Assembly (NCBI RefSeq): GCF_014205685.1
Contig: NZ_JACIIU010000008.1
Location: 55,282-119,281 of the forward strand
From: Paenochrobactrum gallinarii
GTDB lineage: Bacteria > Pseudomonadota > Alphaproteobacteria > Rhizobiales > Rhizobiaceae
DNA: 64,000 nucleotides
Direction of reading: 5' to 3'
Under the pieces are notes generated by a model. That model saw only the letters and a program-made list of their open reading frames with translations, ran no database searches and was not told where the DNA came from. This document shows positions 1 through 8,642 of this stretch, in pieces. Made by a program: the position numbers and the translations under genes. The stretch's first letter is position 1. Each line of letters begins with the position of its first letter.

Positions 1-915
1 ATAATCGGCTGCCAAAATATCCAAAAGACCTTCACGATGCGCTTCGCGCGCAGATAAATTGCCCGAATAGCTTTCCCCGCGTAAGGCATTAGGCGCGCCC
101 ATCGCATTGGCCAAGCCTTTTTCACGCGCTTTGCGGGCAGCTGCCAATGTTACCGGAAATTCGCTGATATCGGCACCAAGGGCGTACATAAGCTCAACTT
201 TTTCCACCGTATCATCATCATGGCTGGCAAGCGCCACCTGATGCTCTTTACAAAGCTTCGAAATGGCATCCAATGTGGCGGTCATTTCGCTGGCAGGCAG
301 TGTACGGTCTTTGATGCGATGGGCAATTGTTTCGGCCGCTTCTTCATAAGAAATGCCTTTATCCTGCTGCATACCTTTAATCATGCGCTCAATATCGCGA
401 TATTGCCCTTGGCCTGGTGTATGATCCATCAATGAGACCAGATCCACATTATTTTCTTTCACCAAAGCTTCAATAACCGCCAGAGCCGCCGGAAAGGTAA
501 TTTCCATACGTGTATGCACTTTATGATCCACCAACAGATCATTTTTCATAGCTTTCAAAGCGCGGATCACCGTACTTGTGTGTTCATAACTACGCAAATG
601 GCCGTAAGTAGAACTCGGGCTGAAAGACAAAGCTGCATAAGCTGTAGTAATACCTGATGTGGCCAGCTTGCGATCGAGATCACGTAAGCCCAGCTCTATC
701 GGCATGCGCACATTCGGGCGCGGCTCCACTTCACGCTCAATCATATCGCCGTGCATATCGATAAAGCCCGGCATCAAAATATTGCCCTGCCCGTCAAGGC
801 AGGCACTTTCATTCACACTATCACTGATTTCACTGATGACGCCGTTTTCCACTTTCACGGCACCATTTGTAAGGACTTGATCAGGAAGAACAATTTGCAG
901 ATTACTAAGCCACAT
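1..915 (-). CDS. phnM: PhnM, ribose 1-methylphosphonate triphosphate diphosphatase (3' end outside window)
   Basis: PhnM is the amidohydrolase-superfamily enzyme that removes diphosphate from alpha-D-ribose 1-methylphosphonate 5-triphosphate before the C-P bond is cleaved. The first 305 codons are present and the C-terminus lies beyond position 1; the family is usually about 380 residues. The metal-binding motif MPGFIDMHGD is at about residues 48-57 (His55, Asp57), and LMDHTPGQGQ follows further on, both typical of PhnM. The ATG at 915 is inside the end of phnL (11-nt overlap), which implies translational coupling. It is the last phn gene visible in the operon. The assignment is firm; only the missing end is unknown. 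Confidence 0.95.
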   Translation of the reverse strand, partial: MWLSNLQIVLPDQVLTNGAVKVENGVISEISDSVNESACLDGQGNILMPGFIDMHGDMIEREVEPRPNVRMPIELGLRDLDRKLATSGITTAYAALSFSPSSTYGHLRSYEHTSTVIRALKAMKNDLLVDHKVHTRMEITFPAALAVIEALVKENNVDLVSLMDHTPGQGQYRDIERMIKGMQQDKGISYEEAAETIAHRIKDRTLPASEMTATLDAISKLCKEHQVALASHDDDTVEKVELMYALGADISEFPVTLAAARKAREKGLANAMGAPNALRGESYSGNLSAREAHREGLLDILAADY

Positions 916-1612
916 TGGCCATTTCCTTTTGCGACAGGTCAATTTCACCATCAATCAATTCAGCAACATCATCAGGGTGATGGAAAACCCCGATCATAGC
1001 GACACCTTTCGTTTTCAAATCCGCTAGGCGTCGCACCAATGCACTGCGCGCACCTGCATCCAGCGAAGCGGTCGGCTCATCCAGCATCAACAAACGCTGC
1101 GGCATGATAAGGGCGCGTGCCAGATTGACCTTTTGCTGTTCACCACCGGAAAATGTAGAAGGATAGGCCGCCCATAGTTCAGGTTTTACACCAAATTCAG
1201 CCAACAGCTTTCTGGCTTCATCCAAAGACTCTGCCGATGAAAAGCCGGCCAGACGCAATGGTTCGGCGACAATTTCCTCGGCAGGCACACGCGGACGCGC
1301 CAGCAAAAACTGAGTAACAAAGCCGATTTCTTTGCGACGCAGCTGCAAAATATCAACATCAGCCGCACGCGCCATATCAATGCGCCCGTCTTCCATGTTC
1401 AGCCAGGCATGGCCACCGGTCGGGCGATAGCTGCGGTAAATCGTGCGTAGCAAAGTGGATTTACCAGCACCATTATGCCCCCGCAGCAGCAAAAATTGCC
1501 CCGCATGTAATTTAAAACTGATATTTTGAAAGGCACCAAGGCGCTGTCCCAAATGGTGCATATCAAAATGCTTACAGAAATTTTCAATTTCTAAAACTGG
1601 CTTATTGGGCAT
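905..1612 (-). CDS. phnL: PhnL, ABC-type ATPase-like C-P lyase subunit
   Basis: This 235-residue protein is required with PhnG, H and I for making the ribose-phosphonate triphosphate intermediate. It has a complete ABC ATPase core: Walker A GHNGAGKST, signature FSGGEQQ and Walker B LLMLDEPTASLD. The start at MPNKPVLEIE was chosen because it matches the family N-terminus; a longer frame reaching 1774 would run deep into phnK. It follows phnK after 10 nt and overlaps phnM by 11 nt. No transmembrane partner is encoded nearby, which fits a role within the C-P lyase complex and not in transport. Confidence 0.94.
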   Translation of the reverse strand: MPNKPVLEIENFCKHFDMHHLGQRLGAFQNISFKLHAGQFLLLRGHNGAGKSTLLRTIYRSYRPTGGHAWLNMEDGRIDMARAADVDILQLRRKEIGFVTQFLLARPRVPAEEIVAEPLRLAGFSSAESLDEARKLLAEFGVKPELWAAYPSTFSGGEQQKVNLARALIMPQRLLMLDEPTASLDAGARSALVRRLADLKTKGVAMIGVFHHPDDVAELIDGEIDLSQKEMANVA

Positions 1613-1622
1613 GTCTGTTTCC

Positions 1623-2453
1623 TCACAGTTTCGCATGCACAAGCGCTTGCGTATAAGAATGCTGCGGATCTTGGAAAATCTGATCGGCCAAACCCTGCTC
1701 AACCACACGGCCACGGCGCATGACCACCACACGGTCGGCCATAGTGCGGATGACACCCAGATCATGGCTGACAATCACCATCGTGATATTACGCTCCCGT
1801 TGCAGACGTTTGAGCGTATCAAGCACCAAAGCCTGTACTGAAACATCAAGGCCGGTCGTCGGCTCATCTAACAGTAGCAAAGTTGGCTCCAGCGCGATGG
1901 CCTTGGCAAGCTGCACACGCTGCTGCATACCGCCCGACAATTCAATCGGCGGTGCATCCATACGCACGATCGGAAATTCCGAAGCTTCCAATGCGGTTTT
2001 GGCTTTCTCACGCAGTGTCGCAAAACGGCGTTCACCAGCGATCAGCAAGCGCTCGGCCACATTACCGGAAGACGAATTATGCATCAAAAGCCCGAGATGA
2101 GGATTTTGATATACAATACCGATACGCTGCGCACGCAACATCCGGCGCTCATAGCTGGAAAGTGCAAATAGATTGTCGCTTGCCCCTTCAATTGCCAGCT
2201 GATAATCGCCGCTGTCCGGTGTGTCTTCCAAATTCATCAAACGCAAAAGCGTTGATTTACCCGAGCCCGATTCACCGACAATGCCTAAAACTTCGCCCGG
2301 AAAAACTTCCACCGAGACATCATCAAGCGCGGTGACATCACCATAATGGCGCGTGATATTGTTCATTTGCAAAATTGGCTTAGTGGTCATTAATTGCGGT
2401 GCAAGAAGCTGCATCGCGCCTGATGCCGCACTGTCATAATCCTGAAGCTTCAT
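1623..2453 (-). CDS. phnK: PhnK, ABC-type ATPase subunit of C-P lyase
   Basis: PhnK docks on PhnJ in the C-P lyase core complex and its ATPase activity is linked to turnover. The 276-residue frame contains Walker [10 protein letters not shown], signature LSGGMQQR and Walker B LLLLDEPTTGLD. The ATG at 2453 overlaps the phnJ stop as ATGA, favouring coupled translation from there. The first 21 residues have no counterpart in E. coli PhnK, so an internal ATG at 2390 (MTTKPILQM) is a possible alternative. Apart from the start, the assignment is secure. Confidence 0.93.
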   Translation of the reverse strand: MKLQDYDSAASGAMQLLAPQLMTTKPILQMNNITRHYGDVTALDDVSVEVFPGEVLGIVGESGSGKSTLLRLMNLEDTPDSGDYQLAIEGASDNLFALSSYERRMLRAQRIGIVYQNPHLGLLMHNSSSGNVAERLLIAGERRFATLREKAKTALEASEFPIVRMDAPPIELSGGMQQRVQLAKAIALEPTLLLLDEPTTGLDVSVQALVLDTLKRLQRERNITMVIVSHDLGVIRTMADRVVVMRRGRVVEQGLADQIFQDPQHSYTQALVHAKL

Positions 2454-3364
2454 TTCATCTCACCATTTTCATACCATGTATTGCCGATTTCAACGGCTTC
2501 GCCTTCGCTTTGCTGAATGGCCTTGATGCCGAAATTACTGTCGGAAACTTCAAACAGCGAACCGCCGTTGTCTTGCGGAATTTCATTCATGAAGAAGCCT
2601 TCAACACCGGAGCGATGGCAGGTCAGTTTGGCGTGATCTTCCACCTGATAAGGCACATCGGAAAACACCAGCGGCTCTACTTTGGTGTATGGCGGCACCG
2701 CATAAATGCGTTTTTCACGCCCTGCCGACAAAAAGGTCAGATGTTTCGCCATATTAAGCTTCGGCACATCCCAGCGCGGGATCGGCGATGGTGTCATCAC
2801 ATGACGACCATTGACAAGTGCGGGATAAGAAGCCCCTTGCATGATGCGGCCTGAGCGCACCAATTGTTCATAAAGCACCAACCAAAGACGGCCATAATCT
2901 GCATCCGCATGCATCTCACGCGCAATCGACATATTCGGCTCGACAGGGCGCAAAGGCTCCGGATTTGGCACTTGCAGCACCAAAATCTGGTCTTCTCCCA
3001 TCACTTCTTCAGGTATACGGTGTCGCGATTGAATGATGGTTGCTTCACGCGTATCCCATGTTTCACCCGCACCCGAAACACGGCTGACAAATTTGCGGAT
3101 CGAAGCCGCATTCACGCTGTCATCTGCGCCCTGATCAATGACTTTGACCACGGATTTCGGGTTTACAAGCGTTAAAGTTACCTGCAAACCGCCGGTTCCC
3201 CAACCACGCGCCATTGGCACTTCACGGCTGGCATAAGGCATCTGACAGCCTGGAACCGCAATGGCTTTCAGCATTTTGCGGCGTATTTCGCGCTTGGCCG
3301 AAGCATCCAGAAAACCGTAGCTCATAGCGCTCCACGGCTTGGTCAATTGGGTAAGAGCATTCAT
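2450..3364 (-). CDS. phnJ: PhnJ-family C-P lyase subunit lacking the canonical cysteines
   Basis: PhnJ is the radical enzyme that breaks the C-P bond of ribose 1-methylphosphonate 5-phosphate. The 304-residue product keeps family blocks such as GWGTGG, VIDQGADD, RHRIPEE, PEPLR and AGREKRIYAVPP, and the glycine equivalent to E. coli Gly32 (Gly39). E. coli PhnJ has Cys241, Cys244 and Cys266 for the 4Fe-4S cluster and Cys272 as the radical thiol. Here the whole protein has only Cys40 and Cys249, and the C-terminal block reads LTCHRSG then FEVSDSNFG where E. coli has CAIC and FVCSDTDYC. The frame is open with no sign of a frameshift, and it overlaps phnI and phnK by 4 nt each. Family membership is sure; the chemistry is uncertain. 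Confidence 0.9.
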   Translation of the reverse strand: MNALTQLTKPWSAMSYGFLDASAKREIRRKMLKAIAVPGCQMPYASREVPMARGWGTGGLQVTLTLVNPKSVVKVIDQGADDSVNAASIRKFVSRVSGAGETWDTREATIIQSRHRIPEEVMGEDQILVLQVPNPEPLRPVEPNMSIAREMHADADYGRLWLVLYEQLVRSGRIMQGASYPALVNGRHVMTPSPIPRWDVPKLNMAKHLTFLSAGREKRIYAVPPYTKVEPLVFSDVPYQVEDHAKLTCHRSGVEGFFMNEIPQDNGGSLFEVSDSNFGIKAIQQSEGEAVEIGNTWYENGEMK

Positions 3365-4446
3365 AGGGCCGGCTCCTCTTCACGCGCATCAGATTTTGCA
3401 TTGTCTTGTTGACCAGATGCGTTCTTTTGAGCATCGCGGATTGCATCCAGCGACGATTGGAAGGTCACATAATGCGGCAATTTAAAGTGAATACAGAAGC
3501 CTGACGCTTCCACCGGTTCAGTGTGGTAAAGGAAGAATTCTTCCTCAACCGGCGAGCCTTTTGCAGCCCCTTCCGCATTCAAATCCAGCGTGGCAGCGGA
3601 AATAACCTTGACCTCGTTCCAGCCTAATGTGGCGGAGAAACCAAGGCTCAAGCCTTTGGCTTTTTTATCGACCACTTCCGCCTGCGAAATCTTCACACGG
3701 CCAACAGAAAATTCTGTGCCTGAAGGGTGTGTAACCACCACATCCGCCTCACCAAGGCGCAGCTCATTGACGGTTGGATGCGCATTGCCATAGCCACGCA
3801 TGGCTGAGTAGCCAAGTGCCAGCAGGCCGCCCGTATCAGCACGCGCCAAGCTTTGCAATGTATGTGCGCGTGGCGAAGGAAAAAGCAGCGGCTCACGGGT
3901 AATGTCGGGAATATCCTCCCGGGGCACGTCTGCATGCGGGTAATCCTGAACCAGACCTTGTGACTTTTGCCATGCAGCAAGCGAAGGATGACAGGCAGGA
4001 GCCGGCTTATTCGCAGGGGTTACAGGTTCGGGCTCAAAATCATGGGCGTCCAGCACTTCTGTTGCCAAAATGCGATGCGAATAATCAAGTGTCGGGCCTA
4101 AAATCTGTCCGCCCGGAATGTCTTTAAATGCTGCCGAGATACGGCGATGCGTTATAATTTCATCTTGCAAAACCGGCTTAGCAATTGCCAGACGCGGCTG
4201 TGTTGTACGCCATGCACGCAACAACAAAACGGCTTCATACAGATCACCACCGGTTTGGCTCAATGCCAGTGCTGCCAGATCGGGTTCATAAAGCGATGCC
4301 TCACCCATCACACGGTCAATCAACAAAGGCAGTGCCTTTTTTACTTCATCAACCCGTTGATGACTGATCGTTCCCATCATCGACCGATATAGACATTCAG
4401 CCTGATGAATGGCGTGTTCACCGCCACGTGTTGCGACATAAGCCAT
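3361..4446 (-). CDS. phnI: PhnI, nucleosidase-type subunit of C-P lyase
   Basis: PhnI swaps adenine of ATP for a phosphonate with help from PhnG, H and L, giving ribose 1-phosphonate 5-triphosphate. The 361-residue protein begins MAYVATRGGEHAI and has the size expected for PhnI. The start ATG overlaps the phnH stop (TAATG) and the stop overlaps phnJ (ATGA), so the gene is locked into the operon. The sequence ends in a charged tail (about residues 330-361), which is common in the family. No disruption is seen. Confidence 0.95.
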   Translation of the reverse strand: MAYVATRGGEHAIHQAECLYRSMMGTISHQRVDEVKKALPLLIDRVMGEASLYEPDLAALALSQTGGDLYEAVLLLRAWRTTQPRLAIAKPVLQDEIITHRRISAAFKDIPGGQILGPTLDYSHRILATEVLDAHDFEPEPVTPANKPAPACHPSLAAWQKSQGLVQDYPHADVPREDIPDITREPLLFPSPRAHTLQSLARADTGGLLALGYSAMRGYGNAHPTVNELRLGEADVVVTHPSGTEFSVGRVKISQAEVVDKKAKGLSLGFSATLGWNEVKVISAATLDLNAEGAAKGSPVEEEFFLYHTEPVEASGFCIHFKLPHYVTFQSSLDAIRDAQKNASGQQDNAKSDAREEEPAL

Positions 4447-4997
4447 TATTGCACCTCAATTTTTGTAGAGCGCGGCAGGCTCAGCACTTGCTCGCCATCA
4501 ACTAAAATCAAATCAAAACCAGATGGATAGCGAATGCGCTTATTGCGTATGTCCCAAAGCTTCGGATCAATTTGCGGCGCAATAATTTCTGTTGTTTCAA
4601 TACCCGGACCGGTCAGGATCAAAGCCTGCCCACCGCTCAGTTTGGCCTGCATCACAATGGTTGCCGCTTCATCCGGATAAAGCGCATCACAGGTCTTTGC
4701 CTGCATCAAAGCTGCCTGCGCATCATTAACGGTAAAGAGAAAATCAGCTTCGTCCGGTTTGGCATTCAATGCGCCGGTCAGCGACACAAAATTGTGCAGT
4801 GCCTCATCATCACAATGAAAGCTGGTTTCATTATCAACCAGCGCCAATGCAATTTCCTGCATGGTTTGTGTGGTTGATTGCCCATGTGGCAACGACAAAA
4901 TTTTACCCGGGCGCGCAGCCGTATTCATCAACACGTCAAACACAGCATTATCGCGTGCTTCATCCGCATCAGGCGTGATAACTGTCTGCATAGTCAT
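4446..4997 (-). CDS. phnH: PhnH, C-P lyase core subunit
   Basis: PhnH is a structural subunit of the PhnGHIJ core complex. The 183-residue frame (E. coli about 194) carries the family's C-terminal IRYPSGFDLIL segment and an AARPGKI segment near residue 30. The ATG at 4997 overlaps the phnG stop as TGATG; a TTG one codon upstream also keeps the frame but is a less likely start. The stop overlaps phnI by 1 nt. The chain of overlaps from phnG to phnK suggests near-equimolar production of complex subunits. Confidence 0.94.
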   Translation of the reverse strand: MTMQTVITPDADEARDNAVFDVLMNTAARPGKILSLPHGQSTTQTMQEIALALVDNETSFHCDDEALHNFVSLTGALNAKPDEADFLFTVNDAQAALMQAKTCDALYPDEAATIVMQAKLSGGQALILTGPGIETTEIIAPQIDPKLWDIRNKRIRYPSGFDLILVDGEQVLSLPRSTKIEVQ

Positions 4998-5452
4998 CAA
5001 AATGTCTCCATCTGAACACGTGTTGCTTCCACATGACGCAAGACATCTTCATCCATTTTACTGATGTTTTTTTCGCCCTCTACGACAAAATTGCTGATTT
5101 CCTCGACGGCATTTTGTGCCGCAAAGCTTAAATCAATCACCGCCATAGCCATGGCCTGCTCCAAATCACGGCCAATTACCATGCCATAGCCCTGCAAGCC
5201 CTGATCATTTTGGATATGCGCTTCTGCCACCAACACTTCGCCTAAATGAAAATCAGTGGATTTGACGGTGTCGCGCATCGGCAGCATTACAAGGCCGGTA
5301 CGGTTTTTCAGCACATTGATGTCAGCGTGCTGATTGAGAAGTTTTTCGGCAAATGCTTTCACAGGTTCCTTCGGCATACGCGCCAGAACACTCAGCATCC
5401 GGCCGTGCGTCATCGTTCCCCCTGCAAACAGGGAGCTGCATTGTTCAGCCAT
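4997..5452 (-). CDS. phnG: PhnG, C-P lyase core subunit
   Basis: PhnG is a small subunit (151 residues, usual about 150) of the C-P lyase core complex, paired with PhnI. The N-terminus contains RMLSVLARMP, a typical PhnG start region, and the middle holds GRDLEQAMAMAVIDL. A purine-rich AAGGAA ribosome-binding site lies 5 nt before the ATG. It opens the core gene run, 95 nt downstream of phnF on the same strand, so it may be read from the phnF promoter or from its own in the gap 5453-5547. Confidence 0.94.
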   Translation of the reverse strand: MAEQCSSLFAGGTMTHGRMLSVLARMPKEPVKAFAEKLLNQHADINVLKNRTGLVMLPMRDTVKSTDFHLGEVLVAEAHIQNDQGLQGYGMVIGRDLEQAMAMAVIDLSFAAQNAVEEISNFVVEGEKNISKMDEDVLRHVEATRVQMETF

Positions 5453-5547
5453 GCTTTTTCCTTAATTAGCCCTTGGAAATAGCCTTTGGTTTTTTTAAAC
5501 CTCCGGCGTCTCCTCATTTAAAGTTCAGTCTTTGATAAGAAGCCGGC

Positions 5548-6267
5548 CTACTGACCTTCTTCTCGTTCTTCGAAGGTAAATTTTACGCGATCTGACGCCC
5601 AGATGCCTTCTGAATAAGCAATCGGTCGGCGGGCAGAATCCGAGTCCGTTTTACACACCACCAGCACCGGCTGCGCTGCATGCTGACGCAGCATTTGCGC
5701 TTCATCTTTTTCTGCACGGCGGGCATAGATTGATGTGGTCAGACGAAAATAATCCTGAATTCCATAATGACGATAGACATCGGTAATCGGTACGTTTTTC
5801 TGCCGCAAAGCTGGCAGATCCGCAAAGCGTGCTGCATCATGATAAGAATATCCAAGGCAAATCGGCACACCGTCAGCCATGCCCTGACTAAAGAGACAAT
5901 GTACCGGCGTTCCTTCCGCCAATTGCAGAGCCTTGGCCACAACTGATGATGCAGGGCACAATTCATAACCGATGACACTACCGCCCGGCACCACACCTTG
6001 CGCGCGCAAGTTTTGCCGGAAACGCGCACGACGACCAATATTATAATCAATCAGCGGTGCATCTTCTACAAAGATGCCGCGGCCATGCTCGACCCTTAAT
6101 TTGCCTTCAACGGCAAGCGCATCGATAGCGCGGCGCACAGAATGTCGCCCTACGCCGAACTTCTGACAGAGCTCCGGTTCGGTCGGCAATTTTTCACCCG
6201 AAAGAATGCTACCTTTGGTAATATCCTCAGCGATTTCATCACGAATTATCTGCCACTGTTCCCGCAA
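5548..6267 (-). CDS. phnF: PhnF, GntR/HutC-family regulator of phosphonate genes
   Basis: This is a 239-residue GntR/HutC-type repressor: an N-terminal winged helix with LPTEPELCQKFGVGRHSVRR (about residues 26-45) and GRGIFVED, then a UbiC-like effector domain. Only a TTG at 6267 gives a sensible start; a GAGG sequence 8 nt before it supports that choice, and there is no in-frame ATG before the upstream stop. Its place directly upstream of phnG indicates control of the C-P lyase operon, probably in answer to phosphonates or phosphate status, as known for PhnF elsewhere. Confidence 0.9.
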   Translation of the reverse strand: MREQWQIIRDEIAEDITKGSILSGEKLPTEPELCQKFGVGRHSVRRAIDALAVEGKLRVEHGRGIFVEDAPLIDYNIGRRARFRQNLRAQGVVPGGSVIGYELCPASSVVAKALQLAEGTPVHCLFSQGMADGVPICLGYSYHDAARFADLPALRQKNVPITDVYRHYGIQDYFRLTTSIYARRAEKDEAQMLRQHAAQPVLVVCKTDSDSARRPIAYSEGIWASDRVKFTFEEREEGQ

Positions 6268-6386
6268 CTTAAAAGCCTCATAGTCATTCGGATGACTTAT
6301 GTTTTAGCTATAGTTTGTGTAGGGCGTATGAAACTAGCGAGACAAGTTCATGACCTTCAGCATTAATTTTATCGTGATAAACCGCT

Positions 6387-6425
6387 AACAACAAAAAGCC
6401 CCGATCATCGGGGCTTTTTGTTGTT
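6387..6425 (-). terminator. Strong terminator after phnN
   Basis: A nearly perfect hairpin with 19-nt arms (AACAACAAAAAGCCCCGAT and its complement) and a one-base centre lies between the phnN stop and the phnF start. The GC-rich core flanked by A and T runs would work on both strands; phnN is the only gene ending here. It separates phnN from phnF transcription. Confidence 0.85.
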
Positions 6426-6450
6426 ATCAAATGACGATGAACAATAAATT

Positions 6451-7017
6451 TTACGCTTTAAACCTTCTCAAATGCTGTAAAAAGGCCTCAATCGCAAAAG
6501 AGACATCGCCGGAATTGTCGATTGTAACGACATCTGATGCATCATCATCGAAGCGGACTTCTCGAGCAAGACGTGCTGCAATGTCCTGTGCTGTTTCGCG
6601 GCCTCGTGCAGCCAATCGCTTTGCCAACACATCGGAACGTGCCGTAATCATAACCACCGAACGACATGGATAATTGGCACGAATTTCATCAAGTACACGG
6701 CGCGAGACATTCGCGATCATTATCGCACCTTTGGCGATTTCTTCGTCTATTGAGCGCGGCAAAGCATAGTTTAAACCATGAGCCTGCCAGTGAAGCGCAA
6801 AAGCACCTTCTGCAACGGCCTGAGCAAATTCATCTTCATTCAGCGTGTCATGATCTTCTGTGCCTGCCATTTGCGGACGCGTTATAATACGACGAGCAAA
6901 ATGAAAACGATCATCATCTTTCAGCGCTTCACGCGCAGCATCCATGATTGTATCTTTACCGGCTCCGCTGGGGCCTACAACCGCAATGAAACAGCCTTGG
7001 GAATTCTCATTCTGCAT
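6451..7017 (-). CDS. phnN: PhnN, ribose 1,5-bisphosphate phosphokinase
   Basis: PhnN phosphorylates ribose 1,5-bisphosphate, the end product of the C-P lyase route, to PRPP. The 188-residue protein has the P-loop GPSGAGKDTIM at about residues 15-25, with the characteristic Asp after GAGK seen in PhnN, and RRIITRP and HWQAHGLNYALP blocks of the guanylate-kinase-like fold. The ATG at 7017 is preceded by AGGAGG 12 nt upstream; a TTG at 7050 would add 11 residues absent from the family. It lies upstream of phnF and is separated from it by a terminator. Confidence 0.92.
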   Translation of the reverse strand: MQNENSQGCFIAVVGPSGAGKDTIMDAAREALKDDDRFHFARRIITRPQMAGTEDHDTLNEDEFAQAVAEGAFALHWQAHGLNYALPRSIDEEIAKGAIMIANVSRRVLDEIRANYPCRSVVMITARSDVLAKRLAARGRETAQDIAARLAREVRFDDDASDVVTIDNSGDVSFAIEAFLQHLRRFKA

Positions 7018-7139
7018 TGATGTTACAGGCCTCCTTTGCAAGCGGTGCAAAAATTGTCACTCTGCCAACGCGTGCATGCATGGGTTTAATAGTTGGCAGA
7101 TAGAAAGTCGACCGGTTGCAAGCATGATAAAAGCTTATT

Positions 7140-7799
7140 TTATGCATCATGGTTTAAATGCTGCATCACAGTCTTTGTGTTCACAGCACTTTCATATTTT
7201 GCAAGAAACGCCTCAATATCGAGGCTGCGAAAATCATCGAGTGCTTTATGCAATTGCTGATGATCCCAATCCCACCAAGCCAGTTTATTAAGACGCTGCC
7301 CTGTGGCCAGATCAAAACGCTCGCGGATGAGACGTGCAGGTACGCCGCCAACAATCGTATAAGGCGCCACATCACGACTAACGACCGCTCCTGCACCAAT
7401 CACGGCACCATTACCAACACTGACTCCGGGTAAAATGGTAGAACCATGACCAAACCATGTGTCATGACCAATCGTCACCATATGGTTTCTGCGCCATTCA
7501 AAAAACTCGGCTTCATCCTGCTCATCCGGCCAGTAATAGCTGGCACGATAGGTAAAATGGTGCAAAGTCGCACGCCATGTCGGATGGTTTGTCGCATTAA
7601 TGCGAACATGACTGGCAATATTTGCAAATTTGCCAATATCGGCACACCAGATTTCGCAATCGATACCAAGATATGAATAATCACCCAGTGCTGTTTCGGA
7701 GACGCGACTGCGCGCCCCCACTTCGGTGTAAGCACCCAATGTGCTGTTTTTTATGTCGGCAGTGTCATGCACGAGCGGTGTGACAGAGAGCTTTTTCAC
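7140..7799 (-). CDS. Hexapeptide-repeat acyltransferase associated with phosphonate genes
   Basis: The 219-residue protein has left-handed beta-helix hexapeptide repeats, for example [20 protein letters not shown] and [10 protein letters not shown] near residues 125-160, and a [10 protein letters not shown] segment. It matches the chloramphenicol-acetyltransferase-like group found in many phn loci (phosphonate metabolism transferase hexapeptide family). The natural substrate is not established; acetylation of an aminophosphonate is one possibility. GTG at 7799 is chosen because AAAGG sits 10 nt upstream, whereas the TTG at 7808 almost touches that site. The gene is 122 nt upstream of phnN, same strand. 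Confidence 0.85.
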   Translation of the reverse strand: MKKLSVTPLVHDTADIKNSTLGAYTEVGARSRVSETALGDYSYLGIDCEIWCADIGKFANIASHVRINATNHPTWRATLHHFTYRASYYWPDEQDEAEFFEWRRNHMVTIGHDTWFGHGSTILPGVSVGNGAVIGAGAVVSRDVAPYTIVGGVPARLIRERFDLATGQRLNKLAWWDWDHQQLHKALDDFRSLDIEAFLAKYESAVNTKTVMQHLNHDA

Positions 7800-8021
7800 G
7801 AGAACCAAGCCTTTAAAAGGTGCTGATAAATATTATCCGCTCCCATTAACGCATAGATGTAATCTGCTCATGACGAGTTCATGTCAGTTTGATGTATCTG
7901 CTCACGAATTTTTACATTACATATTACTAATGCAAAAAAAGTGATTTCGCGTTTCGTTTTGTTGTCACATTGCGCTGGTTGAATGGAAATTACCTACTTA
8001 TACGAAAAGCAGTATCTGATA

Positions 8022-8633
8022 ATGAAAAAAACTTTGGTTCTGGTCGGCAATGGTCCACTTGGCTCGGATCTCTCACAAGCCATAGACAGTGCAGATTATG
8101 TTGTTCGCTTTAATGATGCCCAACACCCCGTTGGTCAGAGCAGCAGTAAAACCGACCTGCTCATGGTTGCCGCTACCAGTAAACATATGCAAAAACGTTT
8201 GCAGGAACCTGACTTTATTCAGTCGCCGGTTTTTAAAGCCGCACAAGAAATCCTCCTGCCTTATCATCCAAGCATTATCGCAAAATATCACCCGCAACCG
8301 AATATTCTTTCACGACTGAAAGGACGTCGTGCCGATTGGACGCATCAAACGATTGATATTATTGGCGAATATAAAGACATCCATATCATGTCACCGCAAT
8401 TTTATATGCAGGCTTGCGCCGAACTCGGCATTGCGGAAAAAGACATGAAGAGACTTTTCCCAAGCACCGGCTTTTTAGGCATTTGGCATATGTTGCAAAC
8501 CCATGATGCTGGCGAATGGGATATCCGCATTTGCGGTTTCACATGGGAGGGCTGGAAGCGCCATGCATGGGATGCCGAGCGTCAATGGATTGAACAAAAA
8601 ATACAGGAAGGGCGTCTTAGTTTTCTCAACTAA
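8022..8633 (+). CDS. Sialyltransferase-like (GT29-type) glycosyltransferase family protein
   Basis: The 203-residue protein begins MKKTLVLVGNGPLG and has the sequence IDSADYVVRFND at about residues 25-36. That pattern resembles the L-motif of family GT29 sialyltransferases (nucleotide-sugar binding). A later segment STGFLGIWHML (about residue 150) resembles the S-motif region. The acceptor and sugar donor are unknown; some databases give related bacterial proteins unrelated names. An upstream ATG at 7983 would add 13 residues that do not fit the fold start. It stands alone between the phn locus and pccR and ends 9 nt before the convergent pccR. Confidence 0.6.
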   Translation: MKKTLVLVGNGPLGSDLSQAIDSADYVVRFNDAQHPVGQSSSKTDLLMVAATSKHMQKRLQEPDFIQSPVFKAAQEILLPYHPSIIAKYHPQPNILSRLKGRRADWTHQTIDIIGEYKDIHIMSPQFYMQACAELGIAEKDMKRLFPSTGFLGIWHMLQTHDAGEWDIRICGFTWEGWKRHAWDAERQWIEQKIQEGRLSFLN

Positions 8634-8642
8634 GTGGACTCT

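Noticed and set aside
1609..1774. Longer phnL starting at 1774
   Set aside because: The extra 54 residues lie inside phnK in another frame and do not match PhnL; MPNKPVLEIE at 1612 fits the family.
2450..2700. Frameshift in phnJ as cause of the missing cysteines
   Set aside because: The frame stays similar to the E. coli PhnJ C-terminus (VFSDVPYQV, SDSN), ends with an ATGA coupling to phnK, and other frames show no CX2C pattern.
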